DNA from: Deinococcales bacterium
GTDB taxonomy: Bacteria; Deinococcota; Deinococci; Deinococcales; JAAFIG01
Length of the DNA: 43,163 nucleotides
NCBI GenBank assembly: GCA_025352125.1
Contig: JANXTZ010000043.1
Coordinates: 1-43,163 of the forward strand
Reading direction: 5' to 3'
Part shown: positions 30,793 to 39,512 of the stretch, piece after piece
Numbering within the stretch: the stretch's first letter is position 1
Layout of the letters: each line of letters opens with the position of its first letter
The notes under the pieces: model-generated
What the model was told of the DNA's origin: nothing
What the model saw: only the letters and a program-made list of their open reading frames with translations
Databases searched by the model: none
Made by a program: the position numbers and the translations under genes

Positions 30793-32451
30793 TTAGGCTT
30801 GAGTGTAAATTTTGGCACTCAAACCAGGAACGCTTTCATTCGCGGGTGCATCAAAGCTGTAATCGAACAGTATTTCGTGCCAATGCCCGTCGGCAAGGGG
30901 CAGGTCGAGGCTTCTATCATCCTCACGCAGATTCGCCACCACGATCACTTGTGCCTCGCCGTAACCGCGTCGGTACGCCAACCAACCATCATCGGCGTTT
31001 AAAACCTCGAGTTCCTCGCCTTTTAACGCCGGTGACTCGTGCCGTGCCCTGATCAAAAAGGCGTAATGGGTTTTTAAATTCAAGCCAAACTCGGCGTCCA
31101 ACAATTCCCATTGCAACGGTCGCACCTCGAGGTCGAGCGGACGGCAACCGCCAAACTCTTGCCCCTGATAGAGCATGGGGTTGCCCACAGCGGTCAAGAG
31201 CAGCACCGCCGCGAGTTTGGCACTGCAAAACGCGGCGTTTCCGGTCATGCCAGATTGAGCCAGTCGCTCAAAAAAGGTGGTTTCATCGTGCGATTCGATG
31301 TAATTGACCATTCGTGATGGACTCGAGTAACCGTGGTTGCGCGGCTGGATCGAACCCAAGAGCGGCTCGAGGTTTTCGCCCCGACTGATCAGGGCTTCCA
31401 CCACCGCCTCACGAAATTGACGGTGCCAGGCTCCGTCTGCCGGTCCTTCTGGAGTGGCGATGGCAGGGTTTTCGGGCAGTTGTTCGGCGGTCACGTAAAA
31501 TGGTTTGCCGCCACTGTTGGACTTTCCAATGTCCCTGATGGCTTGCACCAGCTCAAAGTTGTCGATCACGGCGGTCGCATCCAGACGATAGCCGTCGATG
31601 TGGTATTCCTGAACCCAGTACCGCGCCACCTCGAGCGCGTAGTCCATGGCGGGTCGCACCAGAGCGCCGTCAATGGTCAGACTGTCGTCGGTGCGTTCGT
31701 AATCAAATTTTGGACCAAAAGATTGCTCGTCGGGGCGCGAATCACGAAACCAGTAGTAATAATCAATCTGGCTGAGCGGAGAATTGCTCTCCTGGTGGTT
31801 TAAAACCAAATCCAGGATCACACGGATGCCCTGCGCGTGGCACTGGTCAATCAAGGCTTTCAGGTCTTGTGGCGTGCCGTAAGTCTGTTCGGGCGCAAAC
31901 GGGTGACGCACGTTGTAGCCCCAACTCTTGTCCATCGGGAAGGTCATGATTGGCATGAGTTCCAGGGCACTGACGCCCAGTTCTTTGAGGTAGCCAATGT
32001 TGTCCATCACGCCTTTGAAGGTGCCGATCTGATCATTTTGGAAGGCAAACTCTCCGACGTGACACTCGTAAATAACCAGGTCGTCATCGCCCGGGAGCGG
32101 CACATCGTCGTGTTGCCAGACGTATTGCGTCGTGACGTCCTGACCATTGTCGACCACGATCACCGCCTGGTCGAGTTCTCCCTCCTCAATCAAACGGGCG
32201 AAGGGATCGGCAACGCTGACCTCGCGTCCCTGGTTAAAGGGTGAAAGTGAAGGCAATTTGAAGTAATACGTATGCCGACCGTTTGGAACGACAATCTCAA
32301 CACTCCACCCGTGGTTTTCTGCTTGCATCTCGAGCGCCTCGGGCAACCAAGAGGCACAAAACTTGACCGATTTTAGATGGGGTGCAAAAAGTGAGAAGCG
32401 TTTTTTGAAGCCTGAATCCAACGACTGGGATTGATCTTGTGCGATGACCAT
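30793..32451 (-). CDS. GH13 alpha-glucan-active enzyme
   Basis: 552 residues. An N-terminal beta-sandwich (about 1-105, CBM48-like) precedes a GH13 barrel. Region I is VILDLVLNH and region II GYRLDATAVI with nucleophile Asp291. Region III is YVTAEQLPE with acid/base Glu323, and region IV ESHDE with Asp389. The order and the sandwich domain resemble malto-oligosyltrehalose trehalohydrolase and glucan branching enzymes. QTYGTPQDLKALIDQCHAQG and NPMLYQGQEFGG are further typical GH13 segments. The exact substrate is uncertain. GGAGG six bases before ATG 32451 fixes the start. No trehalose or glycogen gene is next to it. Confidence 0.88.
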   Translation of the reverse strand: MVIAQDQSQSLDSGFKKRFSLFAPHLKSVKFCASWLPEALEMQAENHGWSVEIVVPNGRHTYYFKLPSLSPFNQGREVSVADPFARLIEEGELDQAVIVVDNGQDVTTQYVWQHDDVPLPGDDDLVIYECHVGEFAFQNDQIGTFKGVMDNIGYLKELGVSALELMPIMTFPMDKSWGYNVRHPFAPEQTYGTPQDLKALIDQCHAQGIRVILDLVLNHQESNSPLSQIDYYYWFRDSRPDEQSFGPKFDYERTDDSLTIDGALVRPAMDYALEVARYWVQEYHIDGYRLDATAVIDNFELVQAIRDIGKSNSGGKPFYVTAEQLPENPAIATPEGPADGAWHRQFREAVVEALISRGENLEPLLGSIQPRNHGYSSPSRMVNYIESHDETTFFERLAQSGMTGNAAFCSAKLAAVLLLTAVGNPMLYQGQEFGGCRPLDLEVRPLQWELLDAEFGLNLKTHYAFLIRARHESPALKGEELEVLNADDGWLAYRRGYGEAQVIVVANLREDDRSLDLPLADGHWHEILFDYSFDAPANESVPGLSAKIYTQA

Positions 32452-32552
32452 GACATGCCTCCAGCTTTTGAGATTGGGTTTAAAATCCGAGAAAATGGTA
32501 CTGGGTTTGGGTCAGCTCAACGTTTTGCCTTTTGCTGACCAATTCAATAGGC

Positions 32553-32579
32553 AAATTCTGCCCCTTTTGAGGCAGAATT
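32553..32579 (-). terminator. Terminator of the helical stress-protein gene
   Basis: AATTCTGCC, loop, GGCAGAATT (9-bp stem) with TTTG on the minus-strand 3' side, about 70 bp downstream of the stop at 32649. Confidence 0.6.
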
Positions 32580-32648
32580 CTGAACATCCCAACAATCTAA
32601 AACATGTGGTGTAATCGCTTGGCTGAACACGATTCTCAAACTGAAATG

Positions 32649-32966
32649 TTAGCGCTTGGCATCCTCGAGTTTCACATCGCCCTTCACGTCATCGACGGCA
32701 CTCTTGATGTGCTCAACCCCAGCATTGATGCCCTCAGTCGCCTTGGTCATCAAGTCATCGCTCGCCTTGGCATTGACTTCGTGGGCTTGCGCCGAGGCAT
32801 CGTGCACCACAGCGTTGACCTTGTCTTTGGCAGCGTCGGCGGTTTGGCGGGCATCCTTCATGTCTTCCTTGATGTGATCTACTTTTTCTTTGGCTGCCTC
32901 ACCCAGATTCTCCAAACCCTCTTTGACCGATTCGGCTGCGTTCTTGATGGTTTCTTGAATGCTCAT
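32649..32966 (-). CDS. Charged amphipathic helical protein (LEA/CsbD-like)
   Basis: 105 residues, nearly all helix-forming, with many Lys, Glu, Asp and Ala and no Cys or Trp. The repeated 11-residue-like pattern (NAAESVKEGLENLGEAAKEK, DARQTADAAKDKVNAVVHDA) is that of LEA-type and other stress-protective proteins, which are unfolded when hydrated and form helices on drying or at membranes. AAGGAGA lies five bases before ATG 32966. It is a single gene. A role in desiccation or osmotic tolerance fits the composition but is inference. Confidence 0.7.
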   Translation of the reverse strand: MSIQETIKNAAESVKEGLENLGEAAKEKVDHIKEDMKDARQTADAAKDKVNAVVHDASAQAHEVNAKASDDLMTKATEGINAGVEHIKSAVDDVKGDVKLEDAKR

Positions 32967-33076
32967 GACGTTCTCCTTTTGCCTGCTTAAGGCTGTGGTC
33001 GCAGGTGTTTGAATCGACTTCAGATCAAAAGATAATCTTCAAAGCTGACGCGAAGCTGAGGGAAAACTGAAGATTT

Positions 33077-33934
33077 TCAGGAATCGTGTGGCAGACGCTC
33101 AAAAACCGCTGCCAGCAAGCCGACAATGCCCAAAGCAAACCACAATGACCACGGAGTGAAAAGCGCGGTCACGCTTGCCCCGACAAACACCGATATTCTT
33201 TGCCAGACAAAGTGCTCGAGTCTCAAGTCCTTGCCGTTGTCGGCTTTGGAACTTGGCAATCGGCGCGTCAATCCGAGCGCTCCCAAAACCGCCAAGATGA
33301 CCGCTGCAATCACCGATTCTCTCGAGAGCGAAATGAGTTGCGAGGGCAGCAAAAAATTAACGCCAAAAAGTGTCTGAACCACCAGCCACGCCACACCGAA
33401 CGCCGCAAGTCCCAAAATCCAGTGCTGGGCGACGGTGCCAAACCGAGTTGGGAAAATGACTTTCGCCTGTCGTGTGAGCAAAGCGCCAAAACTCGAGATG
33501 CCAAGCATTCGAAGCGGCAAACCGCTCAGGGCGTCCGTCAGCACGGGAGCCAGGGCAACAGTCAGTTGATCGAACCAGGTCAGGTCGCGTCCCGTGGTAC
33601 CCAGTGCGGCTCGAGCGGTCAGCGTCAGCACGCCCGTGGCGCACAATGCCTCAAACGCCAGGGCGCGAGACGTTGGCACAAATCCCAGCAACAAGACCAC
33701 GCACCCTGAGGCGATAGCGGCAGTCAGCGGATGGTCTGGGTCAAGTTCGCGTCCGAGCGCCCAGGTGGCGAATGCCCAGACTGCACTCGAGATCACGACA
33801 AGCCAGGAACTTCCGAGGAAAAGCACGACACACGCGGCAAGCACTGCAACAAAAAGGGCGAAACGGTTGGAAGGATAGTTCAAATCGATGCTGCGGTCCA
33901 GGCTGGTCAAGGGCTGCGCGGTAGCTTTGGACAT
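33077..33934 (-). CDS. Integral membrane protein of unknown function
   Basis: About 285 residues with roughly eight membrane segments (for example FALFVAVLAACVVLFLGSSW; LTAAIASGCVVLLLGFVPTS; WILGLAAFGVAWLVVQTLFG). The N-terminus is cytoplasmic and Thr/Ser-rich. ATG 33934 follows GTG 33937; GGAG of the upstream gene's last codons serves as ribosome site. It is the last gene of a four-gene operon behind two DUF1990 proteins and a YihY/BrkB protein. No family recognised; transport or envelope maintenance is possible. Confidence 0.75.
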   Translation of the reverse strand: MSKATAQPLTSLDRSIDLNYPSNRFALFVAVLAACVVLFLGSSWLVVISSAVWAFATWALGRELDPDHPLTAAIASGCVVLLLGFVPTSRALAFEALCATGVLTLTARAALGTTGRDLTWFDQLTVALAPVLTDALSGLPLRMLGISSFGALLTRQAKVIFPTRFGTVAQHWILGLAAFGVAWLVVQTLFGVNFLLPSQLISLSRESVIAAVILAVLGALGLTRRLPSSKADNGKDLRLEHFVWQRISVFVGASVTALFTPWSLWFALGIVGLLAAVFERLPHDS

Positions 33935-33941
33935 CACTTTT

Positions 33942-34658
33942 TCACACTCCTTTGGCTTCTGTCAGCTCCTCGAGCTTGTCTTGGACTTCAGGGTTGCCCT
34001 GGGCGCTCGAAATTTTGGGTGAACTGCCGACAACCTGACCGCTTTTTAAAGCCTGCGCCACCAAGGTCTGCATTCGAAGCATCGACTGTCGGGCAAAACG
34101 ACGTTGCAAACGGCGTCCAAAGAGGCTGAATCCGACTCGGTAGATGAGGTTGCGAATCAGTCCAGTTTGCGAGAAGGCATCAATTTTGAATTGCACGCCG
34201 CCACTGATAAGGTTTTTGACGATCAAAAATTCAATCTGACCGCGTTCAAAATGCCCCTCCAAGGTGGCATATCGGTAGCCCCAGACCCGTTCTTGACCAT
34301 TTTTGCCAGCCCGCAGCTCGTCGCTGACGCCGCAAACCTTGACTCCAAAATAAAATGTAAAACCCAAGAAATGCGCCCTGAGCAGCATCACGCGTTTCTC
34401 GAGCGGCTGGTCAGGCAAAAAAATGCCCGTGATCAGGTTTGGCGGTGGAAATTTGTAATCCAGCAAGACGGTTTGTGCCGCCCGAAACGAGCCACCATCC
34501 AGAGGTTCACCTGGGGATTCGCTGGGCAATTCGGCTTCGTAATGGTCAAGGTTCCAACCGTTGGCTGCGGTGAAATCCTTGCGGCGCTCCAGGTCAAGGT
34601 TTAATCCCAGTTTCTCGAGGCTTTCAAGTCGCGCCTTAAAACGTTCAAACTCAGTCAT
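33942..34658 (-). CDS. DUF1990-family protein
   Basis: 238 residues. The centre shows the DUF1990 pattern: LLRAHFLGFTFYFGVKVCGV, then RVWGYRYATLEGHFERGQIEF, in which GYRY.TLEGH.E.G is the hallmark, followed by VKNLISGGVQFKIDAFSQTG. The C-terminal part is basic and helical (FGRRLQRRFARQSMLRMQTL). Members of this family are small lipocalin- or SRPBCC-like proteins of unknown function, common in bacteria and plants. It overlaps the next upstream gene by ATGA and is followed, after three bases, by the membrane protein gene. Confidence 0.85.
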   Translation of the reverse strand: MTEFERFKARLESLEKLGLNLDLERRKDFTAANGWNLDHYEAELPSESPGEPLDGGSFRAAQTVLLDYKFPPPNLITGIFLPDQPLEKRVMLLRAHFLGFTFYFGVKVCGVSDELRAGKNGQERVWGYRYATLEGHFERGQIEFLIVKNLISGGVQFKIDAFSQTGLIRNLIYRVGFSLFGRRLQRRFARQSMLRMQTLVAQALKSGQVVGSSPKISSAQGNPEVQDKLEELTEAKGV

Positions 34659-35350
34659 GGGTCTTTCCTTTGAATGTCGTTTTCCTCGAGCTGTTGTTCT
34701 TGGACGATGATCTCGCCTAGCTGTCGTCCGTCGCCAAGTTCCACGACCCGCTCGAGAAAGGTGCGCCAGGCGGTGGTCTGAAGGCTCTTGCCGAGATTCA
34801 ACTTGTCATAGGTCAAGTCCACCAAACCGTCTCTCGAGCGTGCCCAAGAGGTGATGTTGAAGCGCAACAAACCTGGTTTGACAGACTGAACCGCAAAGCG
34901 GATTCGTCCCGCCTCGGGATGACCCTGCAAGGTGACAAAACTGAAGGCGTCCTCAGCCACCTCGATCACACGCACCCGTCCGTTCCAGGGTCCAAGGATG
35001 ACGATTTCAAACTCATCGCCAAGTCCGAGTTTCCAGCTCGAGCCTTGGGTTTTTTCAAACGACGCCAGTTCCTCTGGGCTGAGTTGATCAAGGTTTTGCA
35101 TGACTTTTGACATCAAAGCCGTCGCTGGCAATTTCGTGTTGAACACGATCTCGTAACGTCGCCCGAGCAACTTGCCAAAGCCCTCACCTTCCAATTGAAC
35201 CTGCGGATCGATCAAATTACTCGGAATCTCGGGAGCGCTGGGCAGGGCTTGAACGGGTTCTCGGGCGGGATTAAAGAACTGTTTGAGCAAACCCCGTACT
35301 CGAGCCAGCCAACCGATACGCGCCGAGGCTGGAGTACCGGCACCACTCAT
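34655..35350 (-). CDS. DUF1990-like protein, diverged tandem copy
   Basis: 231 residues. The core RVRVIEVAEDAFSFVTLQGHPEAGRIRFAV lines up with the GYRY.TLEGH.E.G.I.F motif of its downstream neighbour, but the GYRY is replaced by AFSF. The N-terminal about 45 residues are basic and Pro-rich. The flanking regions (YEIVFNTKLPATALMSKVMQ; DGLVDLTYDKLNLGKSLQTT) also fit the DUF1990 strand and helix order. The copy looks like an ancient duplication that has diverged. It overlaps the genes on either side by four bases each, so all three are tightly co-translated. Confidence 0.75.
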   Translation of the reverse strand: MSGAGTPASARIGWLARVRGLLKQFFNPAREPVQALPSAPEIPSNLIDPQVQLEGEGFGKLLGRRYEIVFNTKLPATALMSKVMQNLDQLSPEELASFEKTQGSSWKLGLGDEFEIVILGPWNGRVRVIEVAEDAFSFVTLQGHPEAGRIRFAVQSVKPGLLRFNITSWARSRDGLVDLTYDKLNLGKSLQTTAWRTFLERVVELGDGRQLGEIIVQEQQLEENDIQRKDP

Positions 35351-36426
35351 CTTGAACCCCTCTGCGACTCAGGTGGACTGGCGGTTTTTGCTTTGATCTT
35401 GCCATCGTTGCGCCATGCCAGAACGAGCATTGCCACGGTGACAATTCCCGTCCACAGCTTCATGTTGGGCTTTGACTCGAGTTGAGACTTAAACGTCTGG
35501 GCACTCACCTGACCAGTGGTTTGCTCGTGTAAAGGAGCTTGGGTACTTTGTGATGGGGTTGAGGACAATTGTGCTGGAGACGCGGCGACTTTATCTGGTA
35601 CCAAATTTTCTTTCGCCAAGACCTGCGTGAATTCTGCGCCAAACAGCACCAGTTGCGCCGCATAATAAATCCAGAGCAGCACCACCGCCAGCGTGCCCGC
35701 CGCGCCAAACACCGAAGCGCCCGCGTTGCGTCCCAGGTACAAGCCAATCAGGGTTTTGCCAACACCGAACAGTACCGAGGTCACCAACCCACCAATCATC
35801 GCCTCGCGCCAACCGACGGGTGCGTCGGGCAAAAAGCGGTAAATCAGCGCAAACAAAAATCCAACCAGAATTGCCGAAAAAATTTCGTACAAAAATCCCC
35901 ACAACCAGCTTGTGTCGGTCCCCAACCCGAGCCTTTCGCCCAGACCACTGAGCGCGGCACTGACCGACAAGGACACCAGCAACAAGAACCCGAGCACCAA
36001 CACCAAGCCAAACGAGACGGCTCGAGCGCGAACCAAAGCGCCAATGTTGGCGGGCGCTTTGGCGTCCCAGATTTTGTTCAAGGCTTGTTGCAACTGCCCG
36101 AACGCCCCACTCGCGCCAAGAATCAAGCCTCCAGTGCCGAGCACCACACTCAAAATACCTGAACCCTTGTTCATGGATGCCCGCTCGAGCGTCAACTGCA
36201 ACCAGTCCGCACCGTCCTTGCCGATCAGACCTGTCGCCTCGGCGAGCAATCGATTTCGAGCCGCATCGGCTGGCACGAACAATCCTGCAACCGCCAAAAC
36301 CACCAATAACAACGGAGCCAGGGCAAAGATTGTGTAATAAGCCAGCGCCGCCGCCTGGGTGGGCACGTTGTCCTGCTGCCATTCTTTTATCGTGCGTTTG
36401 ATCAAACCCAAAAAACCCAGACGCAT
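35347..36426 (-). CDS. YihY/BrkB-family membrane protein
   Basis: 359 residues. It has the N-terminal signature TIKEWQQDNVPTQAAALAYYTIFALAPLLL, followed by about six membrane segments. The motif IWDAKAPANIGALVRARAVSFGLV, the last segments LAVVLLWIYYAAQLVLFGAEFTQV, and a Ser/Gln-rich tail ending in an extra hydrophobic stretch (WTGIVTVAMLVLAW) complete the chain. The family was once described as ribonuclease BN by error and is now regarded as a membrane protein of unknown role. It is the first gene of the operon with the DUF1990 pair. Confidence 0.92.
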   Translation of the reverse strand: MRLGFLGLIKRTIKEWQQDNVPTQAAALAYYTIFALAPLLLVVLAVAGLFVPADAARNRLLAEATGLIGKDGADWLQLTLERASMNKGSGILSVVLGTGGLILGASGAFGQLQQALNKIWDAKAPANIGALVRARAVSFGLVLVLGFLLLVSLSVSAALSGLGERLGLGTDTSWLWGFLYEIFSAILVGFLFALIYRFLPDAPVGWREAMIGGLVTSVLFGVGKTLIGLYLGRNAGASVFGAAGTLAVVLLWIYYAAQLVLFGAEFTQVLAKENLVPDKVAASPAQLSSTPSQSTQAPLHEQTTGQVSAQTFKSQLESKPNMKLWTGIVTVAMLVLAWRNDGKIKAKTASPPESQRGSR

Positions 36427-36601
36427 TTTGAACCCCGAGCTTCAGTATCTCAAGTTAATTGAAGTTCAGTTTTGGTGGTGCTGAACTTGGGCTGAGGCTT
36501 GGGATTCAATTCGGACTCAAACGGCAGAAATGACGAATTTCAGGCTGACCCGAGTGATCGACACAAATCAATTCCACTTTTACATTTCGAACCAAAATCC
36601 T

Positions 36602-37273
36602 CTAGAACTCGAGGGTTTCGCCAGGCTTCAATGGATAGCCTTTGATTCCCAAAGCCTCGGCTTGGTCACAAAATGCCTGAGCGTCCTGATTGATTGCCGC
36701 AAACGTACTGTGATGAATCGGCACCAGCGCCCCAGGTCGAATCAGTTTGACCGCCTCGAGCGCATCCTCCACACCCATCGTGTAAAAATCACCGCAACAG
36801 ACAAACGCCAGATCAATGCCCGCCCTGCCGATCAGACCCATGTCCGAAAACAGCGCGGTGTCGCCAGAGTGATAAATCTTTTTGCCGTCCAACTCGATAA
36901 TCACACCCATCGGCATCCCACCGTAGCTGCCGTCGGGCAGGCTGGAGGAATGCCAGGCTGGGGTGAATTTGACCTTGCCGACCTTGGATTGAAACGTGCC
37001 GCCAATGTTCATGCCGATCACGTTTTTTGCGCCGTGTTTGGTCGCGTAACCGATCACCTCGACGCTCGAGATCAACTGAGCGCCCTTGGCTTCAAGCTCG
37101 AGGGCGTTTCCAAAATGGTCGCCGTGCCCGTGGGTGATGACAACCACGTCTGGGTCGATCTCCTCGAGCGGCACGAGATTCACTGGGTTGCCCTGCAAAA
37201 ATGGATCGATCAAGATTGAACCTTGTAGGGTGGTGAACATCACGCACGAATGACCAAAAAATTGTATTTTCAT
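36602..37273 (-). CDS. UPF0173 metal-dependent hydrolase (metallo-beta-lactamase fold)
   Basis: 223 residues from ATG 37273, the usual start (MKIQFFGHSCVMF). The upstream extension to 37387 is unlikely. Metal-site motifs are VVVITHGHGDHFGNA (HxHxDH), YSGDTALF and PIHHSTF near the end; GSILIDPFLQGNP is typical of the UPF0173 group. These cytosolic proteins are related to UlaG and YtkL; the substrate is unknown. TACACT lies exactly six bases before the start, so the message is probably leaderless, even though a GAGGA (part of CTCGAGGA) directly abuts the ATG. Confidence 0.92.
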   Translation of the reverse strand: MKIQFFGHSCVMFTTLQGSILIDPFLQGNPVNLVPLEEIDPDVVVITHGHGDHFGNALELEAKGAQLISSVEVIGYATKHGAKNVIGMNIGGTFQSKVGKVKFTPAWHSSSLPDGSYGGMPMGVIIELDGKKIYHSGDTALFSDMGLIGRAGIDLAFVCCGDFYTMGVEDALEAVKLIRPGALVPIHHSTFAAINQDAQAFCDQAEALGIKGYPLKPGETLEF

Positions 37274-37279
37274 TCCTCG

Positions 37280-37285
37280 AGTGTA
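37280..37285 (-). promoter_or_regulatory. -10 box of a leaderless promoter (UPF0173 gene)
   Basis: Minus-strand TACACT, 6 nt before ATG 37273; CTCGAG overlaps its end. Confidence 0.5.
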
Positions 37286-37504
37286 CCGAAGTTTGAAGCG
37301 CGAGATTGCGAGCCTGGTTGCAACAAAAGACAACGGGAATAAACCAGCCGCCCCTCTCGGGTCAAACCAGCTTTGTTTGATGCTCAAACAAACGGTTGAC
37401 TGACAATAACGATTTGTAAAAGAATTGGCTTCAACCTTGGTCAGATTGCTGGCTCGAGGTTTGTTTTAAACATTTTGGCAACATCAAGAGTCAAGGTTAT
37501 GGTT

Positions 37505-39154
37505 TCACATTGCGGAGCGTTCATCGCCAACCCGAGCCAAATCTCTGGCGCTGCGGCGACCAAACTGATGCGCCAGATCACGTTCGGTCAGCCGCAGGGC
37601 GGTGGGGCGTCCGTGCGGACACGTCCACGGGATTTCACAAGCCCTGAGCGCCTCGAGCAAATCTGACGCGGCATTGCCTGCCAGTTTGTGTCCCGCTTTG
37701 ATGGCAGGATGACACGCCAACCTCGCCAGCACCGCCCGTTTGGCTTCAAAAGCGCCCAGCGCCTCGTGAACAATATCCCGCGCCAGGTCGGGCAGCGGAA
37801 GTCCCAGAACCACGGCGGGCAACGCCCGCACACGGTAGAGACTTGCGCCAAAAGGTTCGAGTTTCAAGCCCCAAGCCTCGAGTTCAGATGCTCTGGCTTC
37901 AAAATGCGACACCTCGAGCGGGGAAAGTTGAATCAATTCTGGTTCGGGCAATTCCACGCTCTGTCCCGCATCAAAAGCCCGCTCGAGTTCTTCAAACAAA
38001 ATCCGCTCGTGCGCGGCGTGCTGGTCGATCAACCAAAGATCACCGTCGCCCTCTGCCAGCAAATACGCGTCGCGGTACGCACCGATGTACAAAAGCGCCG
38101 GAAAATGGTTTCCAAATGCCCGTATTGGACCCGTGACGACCCGAGGTTCTGGGGCAGATTTCACCAGTGGTTGCGCCCGCAATGCCGTCAAGACCGCCGT
38201 TTCAATCAAATCTTTGACCACATCAGGCTCGAGAAAACCAACCCGCAGTTTTGAAGGGTGCGTGTTGACGTTGAGTTTTTGTGGTGGAACCGAAATGTCG
38301 AGCACACAAATTGGCGCGTAATTTTTGGGCAGCAAACCTTGAAAAGCTTTTGACACCGCCTGCGAAACCAGCTCCTCGAGTTCAATTGGGCGACCATTGA
38401 CGCTGATGTGCATTCGGTCCCGTCTCGGTCGCGCCATTTCTGGACGTGACACCACGCCCGTCACGACATACTCGCAGTCTTGAAGCTGGACCTCGAGCAT
38501 TCTGTTGGCGGTCATCGCGCCGTAAACCGTACTGATCGCTTCGCGGAAACTGCCTGGGGTGTGAATCAGTTTCGCTTCACCGTCAATCACGGCACGCCAG
38601 GCAATATTCGGGTAATGCAGCACGTAACGGTTCAAGAGGACCATCACCCGCCGCGCCTCGAGGGCGGGCGATTCGAGCGAAGCGAGACGTGCAGGATAGT
38701 CCTGAAACAGATCGCGCACTTCAACGCTCGTGCCCGCCGCGCAGGCAACACGCTCCAATATGGCTTCCTCGCCAAAAGCGGTGACTTTTGCGCCGCCAAG
38801 CTGATCTTTCGGGCGTGAAGTCAACACCAAACCAGCCGCAAAAGCGATGCTCCACAAGGCTTCGCCGCGAAAACCGAGACTTTCAATGCTGGAAAGTCCA
38901 GAGCCAGCCTCGAGTTTTGAGGTCGCAAAACGTTTTGGCGCAAGCGTGATCTGGTCAACATCAATTCCCAAACCATCGTCGGTCACCCGAATCAACCTCA
39001 AACCGCCGCGCTCGAGTTCAAGTTCGATGCGGTTTGCGCCAGCATCGAGTGCGTTCTCGAGCAATTCTTTGACCGCATCAACGGGGCGAGAGATGACCTC
39101 GCCTGCCGCAATTTCGCGCACAATTTCGGCTGGAAGCACTTGAATCGGACGCAT
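37505..39154 (-). CDS. mutL: DNA mismatch repair protein MutL
   Basis: 549 residues from ATG 39154 (TTG 39157 precedes it). The GHKL ATPase is complete: IAAGEVISRPVDAVKELLEN with ELLENALDAGA (motif I), TDDGLGID (motif II) and SLGFRGEALWSIA (motif III). The C-terminal endonuclease domain has DQHAAHERILFEE, the DQHA(X2)E(X4)E metal site of nicking MutL proteins, plus ACHPAIKAGHK and CPHGRPTAL. It should therefore nick DNA itself in MutH-independent repair. A leaderless promoter (TAAAAT, six bases upstream) separates it from the flavoprotein/Rieske genes. No mutS is adjacent. Confidence 0.97.
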   Translation of the reverse strand: MRPIQVLPAEIVREIAAGEVISRPVDAVKELLENALDAGANRIELELERGGLRLIRVTDDGLGIDVDQITLAPKRFATSKLEAGSGLSSIESLGFRGEALWSIAFAAGLVLTSRPKDQLGGAKVTAFGEEAILERVACAAGTSVEVRDLFQDYPARLASLESPALEARRVMVLLNRYVLHYPNIAWRAVIDGEAKLIHTPGSFREAISTVYGAMTANRMLEVQLQDCEYVVTGVVSRPEMARPRRDRMHISVNGRPIELEELVSQAVSKAFQGLLPKNYAPICVLDISVPPQKLNVNTHPSKLRVGFLEPDVVKDLIETAVLTALRAQPLVKSAPEPRVVTGPIRAFGNHFPALLYIGAYRDAYLLAEGDGDLWLIDQHAAHERILFEELERAFDAGQSVELPEPELIQLSPLEVSHFEARASELEAWGLKLEPFGASLYRVRALPAVVLGLPLPDLARDIVHEALGAFEAKRAVLARLACHPAIKAGHKLAGNAASDLLEALRACEIPWTCPHGRPTALRLTERDLAHQFGRRSARDLARVGDERSAM

Positions 39155-39160
39155 CAAGCA

Positions 39161-39166
39161 ATTTTA
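39161..39166 (-). promoter_or_regulatory. -10 box of the mutL promoter
   Basis: Minus-strand TAAAAT, exactly 6 nt before ATG 39154, with a possible -35 TTGTGA 17 nt further upstream. Confidence 0.6.
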
Positions 39167-39179
39167 CCTTTTGAAGAAG

Positions 39180-39512
39180 TCAATCACAATCCACTTGGAC
39201 ACGATTCTCGAGAATCCGCACTGGGTAAATCCGCAAATCGTGTGACTGGTTTGAATCTAAAAGCTTTGGCGAATTTGGATAAGAGCGGCACTGTCCACTC
39301 AACAACTCGAATTGTGCGCCGTGAAAAGCGCAAGTGACAACACCATTTTCCTGATGGGCTGGGAGGCTCACCTGCAAATGCGTACACCGCGCCGAAACCG
39401 CCAAAATCGCAGTGCCAACGCGATAAATCAGCAATTCTTGTTCGGCGACTTGAACCTTCAAAACCGCCCCGTCAGAAAGTTGCTCGAGCGTTGCAACCGT
39501 CACAAAACCCAT
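39180..39512 (-). CDS. Rieske [2Fe-2S] ferredoxin-like protein
   Basis: 110 residues. The Rieske ligands are visible as CTHLQVSL (Cys and His, about residues 43-45) and CAFHGAQFELLSG (Cys and His, about residues 61-64), in the spacing of ferredoxins of biphenyl-dioxygenase and NirD type. No signal or anchor segment, so it is soluble. ATG 39512 directly follows the TAG stop of the FAD-dependent reductase gene, so the two are translationally coupled. A reductase/ferredoxin electron chain is an attractive inference, though the reductase belongs to the disulfide type. Confidence 0.92.
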   Translation of the reverse strand: MGFVTVATLEQLSDGAVLKVQVAEQELLIYRVGTAILAVSARCTHLQVSLPAHQENGVVTCAFHGAQFELLSGQCRSYPNSPKLLDSNQSHDLRIYPVRILENRVQVDCD

